From: Cryomorphaceae bacterium
Lineage (GTDB): Bacteria; Bacteroidota; Bacteroidia; Flavobacteriales_D; Parvicellaceae
Direction of reading: 5' to 3'
DNA: 64,000 nucleotides
NCBI GenBank assembly: GCA_905182525.1
Contig: CAJJBV010000003.1
Coordinates: 1 to 64,000, forward strand
A model generated the notes under the pieces. The model was not told the DNA's origin and did not search any database. It saw only the letters and a list, made by a program, of their open reading frames with translations. Shown here one piece after another: positions 29,288 through 38,357 of this stretch; the first letter of the stretch is position 1, and each line of letters begins with the position of its first letter. Both the position numbers and the translations under genes were made by a program.

Positions 29288-30403
29288 TCATTGCCAGCAG
29301 AAACTAGTTGGGGAGTTTACAGTAACTGTAACATTATCTGTCGCTTGACATCCGTTTAATGCAGTTCCTGTTAGTGTATAAGTTGTTGTGGAATTAGGTT
29401 GTATAGTTATTGAAGATGTTGTTTCACCTGCAGGTGACCAAATATAATTAACAGGAGTTGCACCATTATAAATTGCTTGTATTTCTTGATTTGTTAAAGC
29501 TCTATTCCAGATACCTATATCATCTAATTTGCCCTTAAACCATTCATTACTATATCTTGAGCCAATACAAAGATTACCAGTTGAGGCTAAATTGAAGGAA
29601 CCAATAGTAGAATTAGCATCTAAAACTCCGTTTATATAAATACTCATCTGATTATTATCAATGATGCAAACGAAATGATCCCACTGATTTGAAATAAAGC
29701 TATTTGACCAAAGTTCACGATAGCCTCCACCTTTAGCTACAGCCCAATTATATTTATTATTTTGATTCTCTTGCAATAAAAACCCTTCATTAGAACTTGG
29801 TTGATTAGTAATTATTCCGTTCCATTCTCCAGTATTATTATCATTTTTAACCCATATAGAAACCGAAACAGAAGTATTTATACTAGATATAGCAGATGCT
29901 AAGATATTATCATTGATTCCATCAAAATAATAAGCAGAGTTTGCATTATTAAATCTGTCTGTAGTTAAAACTGAACCACTTACAGTGCCATTGTTGGTAT
30001 TGCCGCTATTATCATTTGCATTACCATTGAATGGGTAATAGACTAGAAGTCCATTATTTAGATTAGAATTTGTCCCTAAAGTAACTTGGCTTCCTTGACA
30101 TACTGTTTGATCATTGCCAGCAGAAACAGTTGGTGAGTCATTTACTGTAATATACCCAGTTTTGGTTTCAGTATTACTATTTCCAGAAGCAGTTATAGTT
30201 AGGCTTACATTATAAGTTCCAGAATTAGCATAAGCATGCGTTGGGTTTTGCAATGTTGAGTTGGTACCATCGCCAAAGTCCCAGCTCCAAGAAGTTGGAT
30301 TTCCGGTAGAAGCATCTGTAAAAGTTACTGTTGCACCCTCACAAACTGTAGTAACATCTGCTGAAAAATCTGCATCTAAGTTGCAATCGTTACTAAAACT
30401 CAT
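29288..30403 (-). CDS. adhesin segment 3: PKD domain and LamG (concanavalin-like) domain
   Basis: The 371-residue open stretch holds a PKD domain (about 30140-30373; WSWDFGDGTNST, NPTHAYANSGTYNVSLTI) and an Ig-like start (SAGNDQTVCQG). A LamG_3-type domain follows (29462-30055; LVYYPFNGNANDNSGN, WNHF-like QWDHFVCII, LDDIGIWNRALTNQEI). The end is a short Ig-like strand set. The frame breaks near 29310 in a C-run. PKD spacers and LamG domains are typical of extracellular glycan-contacting proteins. Confidence 0.8.
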   Translation of the reverse strand: MSFSNDCNLDADFSADVTTVCEGATVTFTDASTGNPTSWSWDFGDGTNSTLQNPTHAYANSGTYNVSLTITASGNSNTETKTGYITVNDSPTVSAGNDQTVCQGSQVTLGTNSNLNNGLLVYYPFNGNANDNSGNTNNGTVSGSVLTTDRFNNANSAYYFDGINDNILASAISSINTSVSVSIWVKNDNNTGEWNGIITNQPSSNEGFLLQENQNNKYNWAVAKGGGYRELWSNSFISNQWDHFVCIIDNNQMSIYINGVLDANSTIGSFNLASTGNLCIGSRYSNEWFKGKLDDIGIWNRALTNQEIQAIYNGATPVNYIWSPAGETTSSITIQPNSTTTYTLTGTALNGCQATDNVTVTVNSPTSFCWQ

Positions 30404-31312
30404 GTGAGAATTAATACTACTATTTGCAGTAGTCCAATTCGTAGTTGCCCAAGTAGCATCGTCTACAGAAATACAATTAGATTTGGATTATTACTTGCTT
30501 GAAATATGGACATGGAGGTATTGTTTCCAGTTCTAACATCTAAATTTGAAAGTTGATTATTTTGACAAAAAAGTTCATTAAGATTAGGCATATTACTAAC
30601 TGTCAATGAGGTAAGTTGATTTGAAGAGCTGAAAGCCTAATTAGTCCATTGTTATTGCTTAAATTTAAAGCTGATAATTGGTTGTTATCACAATAAAAAT
30701 AATTTAATGATGTGTTATTTGTTAAATCTAAAGAAGTAAGTTGATTGCTTTCGCAACGTAGAAACGTTAAATTAATATTTTGGGTTAAGTCTAAAGAAAT
30801 TAGTTGGTTACTTTGACATTGAAGGGTAATTAGTCCAGTATTCCACGTTAAATCTAAAGTTGTTATTAGATTATTTTGGCAGTCTAAACTTACTAAAGAA
30901 GTATTTTGGGTAACATCTAAACTGGTAATTTGATTAGTCGTAACATTTGAGTGTTGCCAAAGACGAAATCGCTGAAACGTCTAACGAGCTCAATTGATTA
31001 TCATAGCAATTTAAAAGCGTAAGTGAAGTAAAATCTTCGATTCCAGTTAAATCTGCAATATTTTGGTTTTGAAGGTTTATTCTAATTACCCCACTTATAT
31101 TGGCTGTAGTTACCAAATCGTTATTCGCAATTCCATCACCCATAGAATTGGCATCTCCTACACTTACTACACCACCCGCAGCAGTATGTGTTTCTAAATA
31201 TGCCTCAAAATTATCATCTGGAACAGTTGTTGTTGGCGGGCTATATCCTGTCCAAGAAATATCATCAATAATAACTTGTTTAGATGTAATATTAAAATCT
31301 CAATAACTAATA
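30404..31312 (-). other. adhesin segment 2: leucine-rich repeats
   Basis: Read across frames, this stretch gives DDNFEAYLETH, then LTGIEDFTSLTLLNCYDNQLSSLDVS and six or more further units of about 21-23 aa of the form LTSLDLTxNTxLxxLxCxxNQ. It closes with NPNLNCISVDDATWATTNW, the usual cap of Bacteroidota LRR surface proteins. Frames shift near 30945, 30637 and 30483. No single open frame covers the stretch. Confidence 0.8.
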
Positions 31313-31760
31313 TCACCAGAAACATTTATACCCTGAAACTGTAAATACATGTTCGCTAAAGTCATCAAAAGGAGTTGAAGTACCTTTTGAAACTCCATTT
31401 ATAAACAGTTCTACTTGTCTATTTCCACCGCCCGTAAATCCTTTATAAAGTTTAATAGAAAAATCGCTCACTCCACCAGTAATTGTCGAAGAAGTAATTT
31501 TACTACCACTAGCCGACCTTCTTAACATAAGAGCTGGTAAAGAAATCCCAGAATTATTAGCATCACCGATTGGCATTTCTTGAAGCAATATAAGTCCAAG
31601 AAATTGAAGAATTTCCAACGAAAACTCCATTAGTGTAACTAGCTGTAGCATTTGAATTGGTGAAATCCTCTAGACCTGGAGGTGACTGAGAATAAATATT
31701 CAACCCTAAAAAAAGGAAAATATATAATAATATGTAATTTGAAAATTTACTCAAAATCAA
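31313..31760 (-). CDS. adhesin segment 1: signal peptide and N-terminal domain
   Basis: The signal peptide is followed by SPPGLEDFTNSNATASYTNGVFVGNSSISW and, after a shift near 31575, by DANNSGISLPALMLRRSASGSKITS and a GGVSDFSIKLYKGFTGGG...VELFINGVSKG beta region. This arrangement is common at the N-terminus of Bacteroidota secreted proteins and nucleases, and it resembles a carbohydrate-binding-like jelly roll. Two more shifts near 31335 and 31303 separate it from the LRR. Confidence 0.6.
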
Positions 31761-31993
31761 CTTCTAAAAATTTATAATATATAGTTAACATATAAATATA
31801 CTATTAACAGAGAAATTAAGTTGCATTTTTAAAGAGTTATTTGCTTATTAGTTGACTAAAGAAGAGTTTTAATGGATAAAAGCAGCTTTTAAGCAGATAA
31901 ATATTAATTAAAAAGATGTGACAAGGAAGCTTCTAAAGTTAATTTTTAATAAAATAAACATGTAAATAAATAGTTAAATTTATACGATAATAA
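31761..31993. promoter_or_regulatory. divergent intergenic region between adhesin and GH43-like gene
   Basis: The 233 very AT-rich bases hold the promoters of two divergent genes. I see no convincing TAnnTTTG box or inverted repeat. Confidence 0.4.
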
Positions 31994-33655
31994 ATGAACT
32001 ATTTTTTTAAAATACTGCTATTTTTAGTTTTTTGTAATGCTAATATTTACTGTGCATTTTCCCAATTATCAAAGTTCTCTAATCCAATAATAAAGGGGGG
32101 GGCTTCCAGCCCTTCAATTTGCAAAACAGGTGAAGATTTTTATATTGTAAATTCTTCTTTTGATTATTTTCCAGCATTGCCTATTCACCATAGTAAAGAC
32201 CTTGCAAATTGGACTTTAATAAGCCATGGAATTAATAAAAAAAAACAGTTTTCAGAAAAAATAAACTTACTAAATAGTAATTTAAATAGTGGCATTCAAA
32301 ACCCAACAATACGTTACCATAATGGGAAATTTTACATTGTAGCTAACTCCAAAAATACAAGCAAAACTAAACTAACATCCCAAAATATAAACTTTGTAAT
32401 TAGCGCCAAAAGTCCAAAAGGACCTTGGTCAAACCCTATAATTATAGAAGATTTAAAAGCTGATAAAATAGATTTGTTTTTTGATAATAATAAGGTGTTT
32501 GTTTCATATTCTGAAGGTGCAAAATCAAGCAACATAAGTAGCCTTTGGTTGCAAGAACTAGACTCTACAACCTTTCAATTAATTGGTGAAAGAAATTTAT
32601 TATGGACAACTTCTTCTCTTATAAACAATGTGGAAAATTCACATATTTATAAAAAAGACAGTGGCTATCTATTATTAATAAATTTTATAGACTCTAGCAA
32701 CTATAGATCTTCAAAAATTTACAATTGCAAAAATCTTAATTGTCCATTTAAAAATAGCGTTGAGATTTATAATTCTAATAACCCTTTAAAAAAATGGATG
32801 AGTGACTTTAGAAATACCGATATGGTAGAAATTTCCAATAATCGTTTGGTTTTAGTTGGTGACGGAATACGAAATAAAGATAATAACCATTCAAATATGG
32901 GAAAAGAAACTTTTATTACCTCTTTAGAAAATGACACTACACAAAACTCGAATAATCTAAGTTTTGAAATTCAAAAAAAACAGTCTTACTTTTTACCAAT
33001 TAATGATTTAGAATACAAGCCACCTACTTTAAAATATGAATTTTATGATAATAAACTAGATATTAACTGGGTTCATAGAAAAGAAAAACTAGCAAATAGT
33101 TACGATTTAATTACTGAAAATGGATTTCTTAAAATGAATTACCTCTCCGAGGTTATTAACAAAAATACTGGTTATAATTTTATTGGTTTAAAACAAAGAG
33201 AAAACAACTTTGAAGTATCTACCACCATGGTTTTTAACCCTATTCAAAATGGAGAAGAAGCAGGACTTTGTATGATTCAAAAAGATGACAATTATATCCT
33301 TTTTGATGTGAAACGAGAAGACAATGAAAATGTTTTACAATTAGTAATAAACCCCAAAAATAAAAATGCCATTTTAAAAAAAGATTTAGTAATGAGAAAA
33401 TTCAAAAACCATATCGAGCTAAAGATTAGTTCCGATAACGGAATTCAACAATATTATTACAGATTCCAATCCAACGAATTATGGAAACTTTTTGAAACTT
33501 CTTCAAGTGAAATTGTACTATCAGAGGGAAATACAGCTTCATGTTTTGGGTTGTACGCTACTTCTAACGGAACTAAAAGTAGTAACTTTGCAAAGTTTGA
33601 TTTGTTTAAAATTATTTACCTTAACAGTCCCATTCTACTAAAAAAACATGAGTGA
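31994..33655 (+). CDS. GH43-like secreted protein with C-terminal beta-sandwich, probably catalytically dead
   Basis: The 553-aa protein has a signal peptide (to about residue 23, CAFSQ). It follows the GH43 beta-xylosidase pattern: FSNPIIKGGASSPSI, then NSSFDYFPALPIHHSKDLANW, NPTIRYHNGKFYIV, and SHIYKKDSGYLLL. A GH43_C2-like domain follows from about residue 350 (FEVSTTMVFNPIQNGEEAGLCMIQKDDNY). The N-terminal ADPS motif with the general-base Asp reads SSPS here, and WAP before TIRY reads QNP. A Glu just before SHIY is kept. The protein is therefore likely a glycan-binding relative or a diverged enzyme. It is divergent from the giant adhesin and just upstream of an aldehyde dehydrogenase. There is no T9SS sorting domain at its end. 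Confidence 0.75.
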   Translation: MNYFFKILLFLVFCNANIYCAFSQLSKFSNPIIKGGASSPSICKTGEDFYIVNSSFDYFPALPIHHSKDLANWTLISHGINKKKQFSEKINLLNSNLNSGIQNPTIRYHNGKFYIVANSKNTSKTKLTSQNINFVISAKSPKGPWSNPIIIEDLKADKIDLFFDNNKVFVSYSEGAKSSNISSLWLQELDSTTFQLIGERNLLWTTSSLINNVENSHIYKKDSGYLLLINFIDSSNYRSSKIYNCKNLNCPFKNSVEIYNSNNPLKKWMSDFRNTDMVEISNNRLVLVGDGIRNKDNNHSNMGKETFITSLENDTTQNSNNLSFEIQKKQSYFLPINDLEYKPPTLKYEFYDNKLDINWVHRKEKLANSYDLITENGFLKMNYLSEVINKNTGYNFIGLKQRENNFEVSTTMVFNPIQNGEEAGLCMIQKDDNYILFDVKREDNENVLQLVINPKNKNAILKKDLVMRKFKNHIELKISSDNGIQQYYYRFQSNELWKLFETSSSEIVLSEGNTASCFGLYATSNGTKSSNFAKFDLFKIIYLNSPILLKKHE

Positions 33656-33703
33656 AATATTTCACAAAATTTTATAAAACTTTAGAACTTTATAATATCA
33701 TTA

Positions 33704-35125
33704 ATGACAAACAAAACTGAAATAAAACGAATATTTAACTTGCAGTCAAAAGCAAGTAATGTTTTAAGTTTAAGAAATTCTTCTTATAAAGAAAGGGTAG
33801 AAAAAATTAAAAGCATTAGAACCTTTATTTCAAATGATGCCAATCATAAAAAAATAGCAGACGCACTTTACAAAGACCTTAAAAAATCGAACGAAGAAGT
33901 AATAAGTACAGAAATCACTCCTACCCTTTTAAATATTAAACAGGTTTTAAAAAATTTAAAACAATGGATGAAAGACGAACATGTTCCTTCCCCACTAACT
34001 ATGGTAGGCACGTCATCTTATATTAAATATGAGTCTAAGGGAAATATTCTTTTAATTTCTCCATGGAATTATCCAATATTTTTATCGTTATACCCATTAA
34101 TTTATGCAATTGCTTCTGGAAACTCGGTAATATTAAAACCTTCTGAAATTTCTACACATTCTTCCAAAGTGATTAAAAATATTATTCAAACACTCTTTAA
34201 AGAAAATGAAGTAGCTGTTATTGAAGGATCTGTTGAAGAATCTACTGAGTTACTAAAGCTACCATTTAACCATATTCATTTTACAGGAAGTCCTAGAGTA
34301 GGAAAAATAGTAATGGAAGCTGCTGCAAAAAACTTGTCTGGTATTACTCTAGAATTAGGTGGCAAATCTCCTGTAATAGTGGATGGAACTGGAAATATTA
34401 AAAATATTGCTCAAAAAATAGCTTGGGCCAAAACTCTAAATTGTGGCCAAACTTGTATTGCTCCCGACTTTGCATTATTAAAAAAAGAAAATCTACAAGA
34501 TTTTATCACCCATTTTAAAAATTCAGTAGCACAGTTCTATAATGTAAGTAATCAAGGAATTGAAAAATCTAGCGACTACGGAAGAATAGTAGATGATATT
34601 AATTTTAAGAGAATTGATGCTATTTTAAAAGATGCTGTTAAAAAAGGAGCAAAAATAGAAACTGGTGGAGAAATCAATAGCAAGGAAAAATTTATGTCCC
34701 CTACTTTATTGTCTAATGTAAGTCAAGATATGCTGGTAATGCAAGAGGAAATATTTGGCCCAATTTTACCAGTCATTACTTTTGAAAACAATAGTGATGT
34801 CATTGAACTATTTCAGAAAATGCCCTCTCCACTTGCAATTTATATTATGAGCAGTAATAAGAAAAATATTAAATACTTTATGGACAATACTGTTTCTGGT
34901 GGAGTGTGTATAAACGAGTTAATGCTAACTGTAGTAAACCCAAATCTCCCCTTTGGTGGTGTTAATAATAGCGGAATTGGGAAGTCTGGAGGCAAGCATA
35001 GTTTTAATGATTTTTCAAACGAAAAAGGAGTAGTTAAAAAGAATTTTGGAAACTTTCTTAAGTTGGTGTATCCCCCATTTAAAAAAAGTATTTTTAAATA
35101 CTTTAAACATATTGTAAAAATATAA
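33704..35125 (+). CDS. aldehyde dehydrogenase (ALDH3-like)
   Basis: The 473-aa protein is of ALDH3 class length. It has ISPWNYPIFLSLYPLIYAIASGN, the cofactor loop FTGSPRVGKIVMEAAAK, the base LELGGKSPV, the catalytic Cys in LNCGQTCIAPD, EEIFGPILPV and PFGGVNNSGIG. It oxidises aldehydes to acids with NAD(P)+. ALDH3 members often take medium- or long-chain aldehydes, but the substrate is not known here. The stop overlaps the start of the next gene (TAATG). Confidence 0.92.
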   Translation: MTNKTEIKRIFNLQSKASNVLSLRNSSYKERVEKIKSIRTFISNDANHKKIADALYKDLKKSNEEVISTEITPTLLNIKQVLKNLKQWMKDEHVPSPLTMVGTSSYIKYESKGNILLISPWNYPIFLSLYPLIYAIASGNSVILKPSEISTHSSKVIKNIIQTLFKENEVAVIEGSVEESTELLKLPFNHIHFTGSPRVGKIVMEAAAKNLSGITLELGGKSPVIVDGTGNIKNIAQKIAWAKTLNCGQTCIAPDFALLKKENLQDFITHFKNSVAQFYNVSNQGIEKSSDYGRIVDDINFKRIDAILKDAVKKGAKIETGGEINSKEKFMSPTLLSNVSQDMLVMQEEIFGPILPVITFENNSDVIELFQKMPSPLAIYIMSSNKKNIKYFMDNTVSGGVCINELMLTVVNPNLPFGGVNNSGIGKSGGKHSFNDFSNEKGVVKKNFGNFLKLVYPPFKKSIFKYFKHIVKI

Positions 35126-35536
35126 TGTTTCAGAATTATAAATTCTACTCGCTCGTTGGGATATTTTCAATCCTTTTCTTTTTTTCCAAATGTCAAGAAA
35201 AAAACAATGTTAAAACAGTTGTAAACCCATGTCATTGTAATGACTTAATCTACGATGAACTTTACAATCACTTTTTTATTGAGGAAAGAACCAATCCTTA
35301 TACTGGTAAATGTCAAGAATATTTTAAAAATGGAAAAGTAAGTCTTGAAAAAGAATTTGTCGATGGTAAATTAGACGGTAAAATGATCACCTACCGAAAA
35401 AGCTGGGAAAGTAATATCAATTGTAGAGTTAAAATTAAATTTTATCGACGGGAAAACTATTTTTTACGACAAAATGGGAAATGATAGTCTTGTACAGTAC
35501 TATAAAAGAGGGGAGCTAATTGCCGATGGACATTAA
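35125..35536 (+). CDS. small lipoprotein with MORN-like repeats, one frameshift
   Basis: The start overlaps the aldehyde dehydrogenase stop. A lipobox (LFFFSKC) gives a lipoprotein signal peptide. TGKCQEYFKNGKVSLEKEF and VDGKLDGKMITY are MORN/antitoxin-YwqK-like units. An extra C near 35394 shifts the frame. In the other frame the repeat continues as KAGKVISIVELKLNF, IDGKTIFYDKMGND and LVQYYKRGELIADGH, and ends at TAA 35534-35536. Without the shift the product is about 137 aa. Its 3' end overlaps the convergent ABC-F gene by about 20 bases. Function is unknown. Confidence 0.7.
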
Positions 35537-37372
35537 TGCCTCAAAATTTTGCTCAATCTCTGTTTTTATTTTTTTAATCTCCGCTTGAAGCTCTTTCAAT
35601 TTTTCAGAATCATTAGTTTCATAAAGCTTAAACTCTAAGCTAGTTTGTTTTTCTTCCAAAGATGTAATTTTCCTTTCTAAAGATTTTTGCTGATTCTGGT
35701 TTTTTTTATTTTTTTTAACTGGTTTATCAAATTGTTTTTTTGGCTCTTTTATTTCGTTAGCTATGCCTCCATAATAGCTATTTATAAACTGTGTAACTGG
35801 TTCGTGATACACTTTAATAGTTTTATCTTTAATGAAATAAACCCTGTCTGTGAGGCCGTCCAAAAAACCTCTATCATGAGATACTAATAATAATGTTCCT
35901 GGGTAACTGGCTAATGCATCTTTTAATATTTCTTTAGAAAACATATCTAAATGGTTAGTGGGTTCATCCAGTACTAAAAAATTATTTGGCTGTAAAAGAA
36001 GTTTGCAAAGAGACAATCTAGTTTTTTCACCCCCTGAAAGTACTTGAACTTTTTTCTCTGTGTCATCACCAGAAAATAAAAAAGAACCCAATATTTGGCG
36101 AATATTTTTTCGTACCTCACCAACAGCTACATCATCTATAGTTTGAAAAACTGTTTTTTTAGGATCTAATTTATGAGCCTCATCCTGAGCAAAATAACCC
36201 ATCATTACCTTATGACCTAAATCTATACTGCCTTTAAAATCAATGTCTTTAACTATACTTTTAATAAAAGTAGATTTACCCATTCCATTTTTACCAATTA
36301 AGGCTATTTTCTCTCCTCTAGAAATTGATAAATCTACGCTAGAAAAAATTTGTTTATCTCCATAATCTTTTTGTAAACCTGAAATTTTAAGCGTCTCTTT
36401 TCCTGAGTGAGATGGTTCTGGGAATTGAAACTTGATGCTATCTTTCTCTAACTGATCAATTTCTATATCTTCAATTTTATCTAGTTTTTTAATCAATGAT
36501 TGAGCAAAAGCAGCCTTATTTTTTTTAGCTCTAAACTTATTAATTAGCTCCTGGGTGTGCTTCACCATCTTTTCTTGATTCTTCTTTGCTGCAATTTGAG
36601 TTATAATTTCTTCCTCTCTTAATTCTAAATATTTAGAATAATTAGATTTATAATCATATAATTTACTATTTGCCAACTCAATAGTTCTGTTGGTAATATT
36701 ATCTAAAAAAGTCTTGTCGTGAGAGATTAATAGTATAATACCTACATAATTCTTTAAGTAACTTTCCAGCCATTGAATGGACTCAATATCTAAATGATTA
36801 GTGGGCTCATCTAGTAATATAACATTAGGTTTTTGTATTAAGAGCTTAGCTAGTTCTACTCTCATTTTCCATCCCCCAGAAAAACTTGAGTAAGCTTGAC
36901 TGAGTTCATTTTGTTCAAAACCTAAGCCTTTTAAAATTAATTCTGCATCCTTTAACTGGTTGTCTCCATCTAGTAGTGACAATTGTTCATTAAGATCAGA
37001 AAGTTCTGTTAAAAGCTTTAAATAGCTTTCAGATTCATAATCTGTTCTTGTTGTAATTTCTAAATTGATCTCATCAAGCCTATGATTAATAGATAATAGT
37101 TGCTTATTAGCCATAAGAACCTCATTCAATATTTCCTCTTTAGAGTTTACATTTATTTCTTGAGGTAAATACCCAATACTTAGTGAGTTGGTAGTATTAA
37201 TAGTTCCAGAATTTGGCTTTTGTTCTCCGGTAATTAATTTGAGCATGGTTGATTTACCAGCACCATTTTTACCTACAACACCAATTTTATCTTTTGGATT
37301 GATTTGAAAAGAGATGTTTTTATACAAATCTCTTCCTCCAAAACTAACTGTAATATTTGTTAAATTAAGCAT
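35516..37372 (-). CDS. ABC-F family ATPase
   Basis: The protein has 618 aa when started at the ATG at 37370-37372 (MLNLTNITVSFGGRDLYKN); a longer start would cross a terminator hairpin. It has two ABC domains with no membrane segments: GKNGAGKST, FSGGWKMR and ILLDEPTNHLDIE, then GKNGMGKST, LSGGEKTR and LVLDEPTNHLDM. An arm and linker lie between them, and a C-terminal coiled coil (KSLERKITSLEEKQ) ends the protein. ABC-F proteins act on the ribosome E site as translation factors or antibiotic-resistance proteins. This one resembles the housekeeping YbiT/Uup-like group. It is downstream of gldN, separated by a terminator. Confidence 0.9.
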   Translation of the reverse strand: MLNLTNITVSFGGRDLYKNISFQINPKDKIGVVGKNGAGKSTMLKLITGEQKPNSGTINTTNSLSIGYLPQEINVNSKEEILNEVLMANKQLLSINHRLDEINLEITTRTDYESESYLKLLTELSDLNEQLSLLDGDNQLKDAELILKGLGFEQNELSQAYSSFSGGWKMRVELAKLLIQKPNVILLDEPTNHLDIESIQWLESYLKNYVGIILLISHDKTFLDNITNRTIELANSKLYDYKSNYSKYLELREEEIITQIAAKKNQEKMVKHTQELINKFRAKKNKAAFAQSLIKKLDKIEDIEIDQLEKDSIKFQFPEPSHSGKETLKISGLQKDYGDKQIFSSVDLSISRGEKIALIGKNGMGKSTFIKSIVKDIDFKGSIDLGHKVMMGYFAQDEAHKLDPKKTVFQTIDDVAVGEVRKNIRQILGSFLFSGDDTEKKVQVLSGGEKTRLSLCKLLLQPNNFLVLDEPTNHLDMFSKEILKDALASYPGTLLLVSHDRGFLDGLTDRVYFIKDKTIKVYHEPVTQFINSYYGGIANEIKEPKKQFDKPVKKNKKNQNQQKSLERKITSLEEKQTSLEFKLYETNDSEKLKELQAEIKKIKTEIEQNFEALMSIGN

Positions 37373-37396
37373 AAAAAAAGCCCTTAAAAAAGGGCT
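37373..37396 (-). terminator. terminator after gldN, abutting the ABC-F start codon
   Basis: A 7-bp stem (AGCCCTT/AAGGGCT) with a TTTT loop is followed by a T-run that runs directly into the ATG of the ABC-F gene. It should end the por/gld transcript. A TATATTTG element (37397-37404) that fits the Bacteroidota TAnnTTTG box lies right before it. Confidence 0.82.
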
Positions 37397-37455
37397 CAAA
37401 TATATTAAATATTAGGACTTAGAAATGCCACAAATCGTGTTCGAATGTGAAAATT

Positions 37456-38355
37456 TCATTTCTTATTTTTTCTGATTGTAATAAAGCATCTAAGTCCATC
37501 CCAATTAGGAGAAACAGCTCTATCGTATACGTTACTCTCTTTTTTTACAAATGAAGAAAATTGTCTTTTCCAAAAGAAATCATCAAAGCTCATTCTCTGT
37601 GCATCATTAGCGTCATTATAAACAAAGAAGTTTTGGAAAACATATCTACACTCAGGGAAATATAACCAAAATAGATTTTTAAGTCCATCAACTTCAGTTG
37701 TTACTGGGTTTCTAGAGTAAACTACGGGCGAAATTCCAATGATACGTACATCAAGCATAGACCTTTGTTTGTCAAAAAACCAATCTTCTTTAAGATCATA
37801 TCTAATTATATCTCTACTTGTGTATGGTTCTACAACATCAATCTTAATATTCTCACCATCTGCATCTACGGCTGGCTCTTGATTTCCTAATTCATCGGTT
37901 TCAATTGAATCTCTAGTAGTTTCAGTACCAAACATAATTTCTAGCTCTTTTTTAAATTTCGGATCTTCAAGGTTTCCATTTTCAGGCTTTAAAGGGAACC
38001 TAAATTTATCATCTAAATCAATTCCATGTAAATCATAAAGTGTTAAAGAACCTTGGTTAGCACCATACTTAATAACATCAAATAAAGAAATTCTGTCATT
38101 TTGAGGCTCTAAAGGGTAATATAATTTATGATTCATTTTTTCTCTTAAATCTATTACTCTCCAAATACGTTTTGACCACATTACGTCAGCTTCTCTTAAA
38201 TGAACATAAGAAACTACTCTTTTTGTAGGTATGTGCTCTTGAATGTAAACTCCATCTAGAACACTAGACTCTAAGCTTATACCAGAACCTGGTAACTGGG
38301 CAAAAGATGTTGAAACAATTGAGAAAAATATAAATATGTAAATAAATTTTTTCAT
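37456..38355 (-). CDS. gldN: T9SS component GldN
   Basis: The 299-aa protein has a signal peptide ending SFAQ, followed by GldN-type sequence: LDGVYIQEHIPTKRVVSYVHLREADVMWSKR (split region), IWRVIDLREKMN, FDVIKYGA, and the C-terminal region with DMLDVRIIGISPV-like MLDVRIIGISPV and FFVYND. GldN/PorN is periplasmic and forms the rings with the lipoprotein GldK, linking the outer membrane to the GldLM motor. It is last in the cluster, two bases after gldM. Confidence 0.95.
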   Translation of the reverse strand: MKKFIYIFIFFSIVSTSFAQLPGSGISLESSVLDGVYIQEHIPTKRVVSYVHLREADVMWSKRIWRVIDLREKMNHKLYYPLEPQNDRISLFDVIKYGANQGSLTLYDLHGIDLDDKFRFPLKPENGNLEDPKFKKELEIMFGTETTRDSIETDELGNQEPAVDADGENIKIDVVEPYTSRDIIRYDLKEDWFFDKQRSMLDVRIIGISPVVYSRNPVTTEVDGLKNLFWLYFPECRYVFQNFFVYNDANDAQRMSFDDFFWKRQFSSFVKKESNVYDRAVSPNWDGLRCFITIRKNKK

Positions 38356-38357
38356 GA

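Larger units (their letters stand above)
12561..31760 (-). pseudogene. giant SprB-like T9SS adhesin gene (about 6,400 aa if restored), many frameshifts
   Basis: One continuous reading region of 19.2 kb runs from a signal peptide to a gliding-type C-terminal sorting domain with no gene boundary between. It begins at TTG (31758-31760, right after an in-frame TAG) with ILSKFSNYILLYIFLFLGLNIYSQ. It ends at TAA 12561. Order: lamin-tail-like start, LRR, PKD, LamG, Ig-like modules, SUEL lectin, Ig-like, FG-GAP x7, LamG, Ig-like, FG-GAP x7, SprB repeats, two C-type lectins, beta-helix, 49-aa repeats, Ig-like, type B CTD. Length, SprB repeats, CTD and the SprF-like neighbour all resemble F. johnsoniae SprB (about 6,500 aa). 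More than 20 single-base shifts and one in-frame TAG interrupt it. It is either a decayed gene or badly sequenced. It is divergent from the GH43-like gene. Confidence 0.8.

Noticed and set aside
12561-31760. Insertion sequences or phage genes as the cause of the breaks
   Set aside because: No transposase, integrase, inverted ends or phage proteins are seen; the breaks are single-base changes with continuous homology on both sides.
37373-37399. Longer N-terminus for the ABC-F protein
   Set aside because: The added codons are the terminator hairpin and its T-run; homology begins at MLNLTNITVSFGG.
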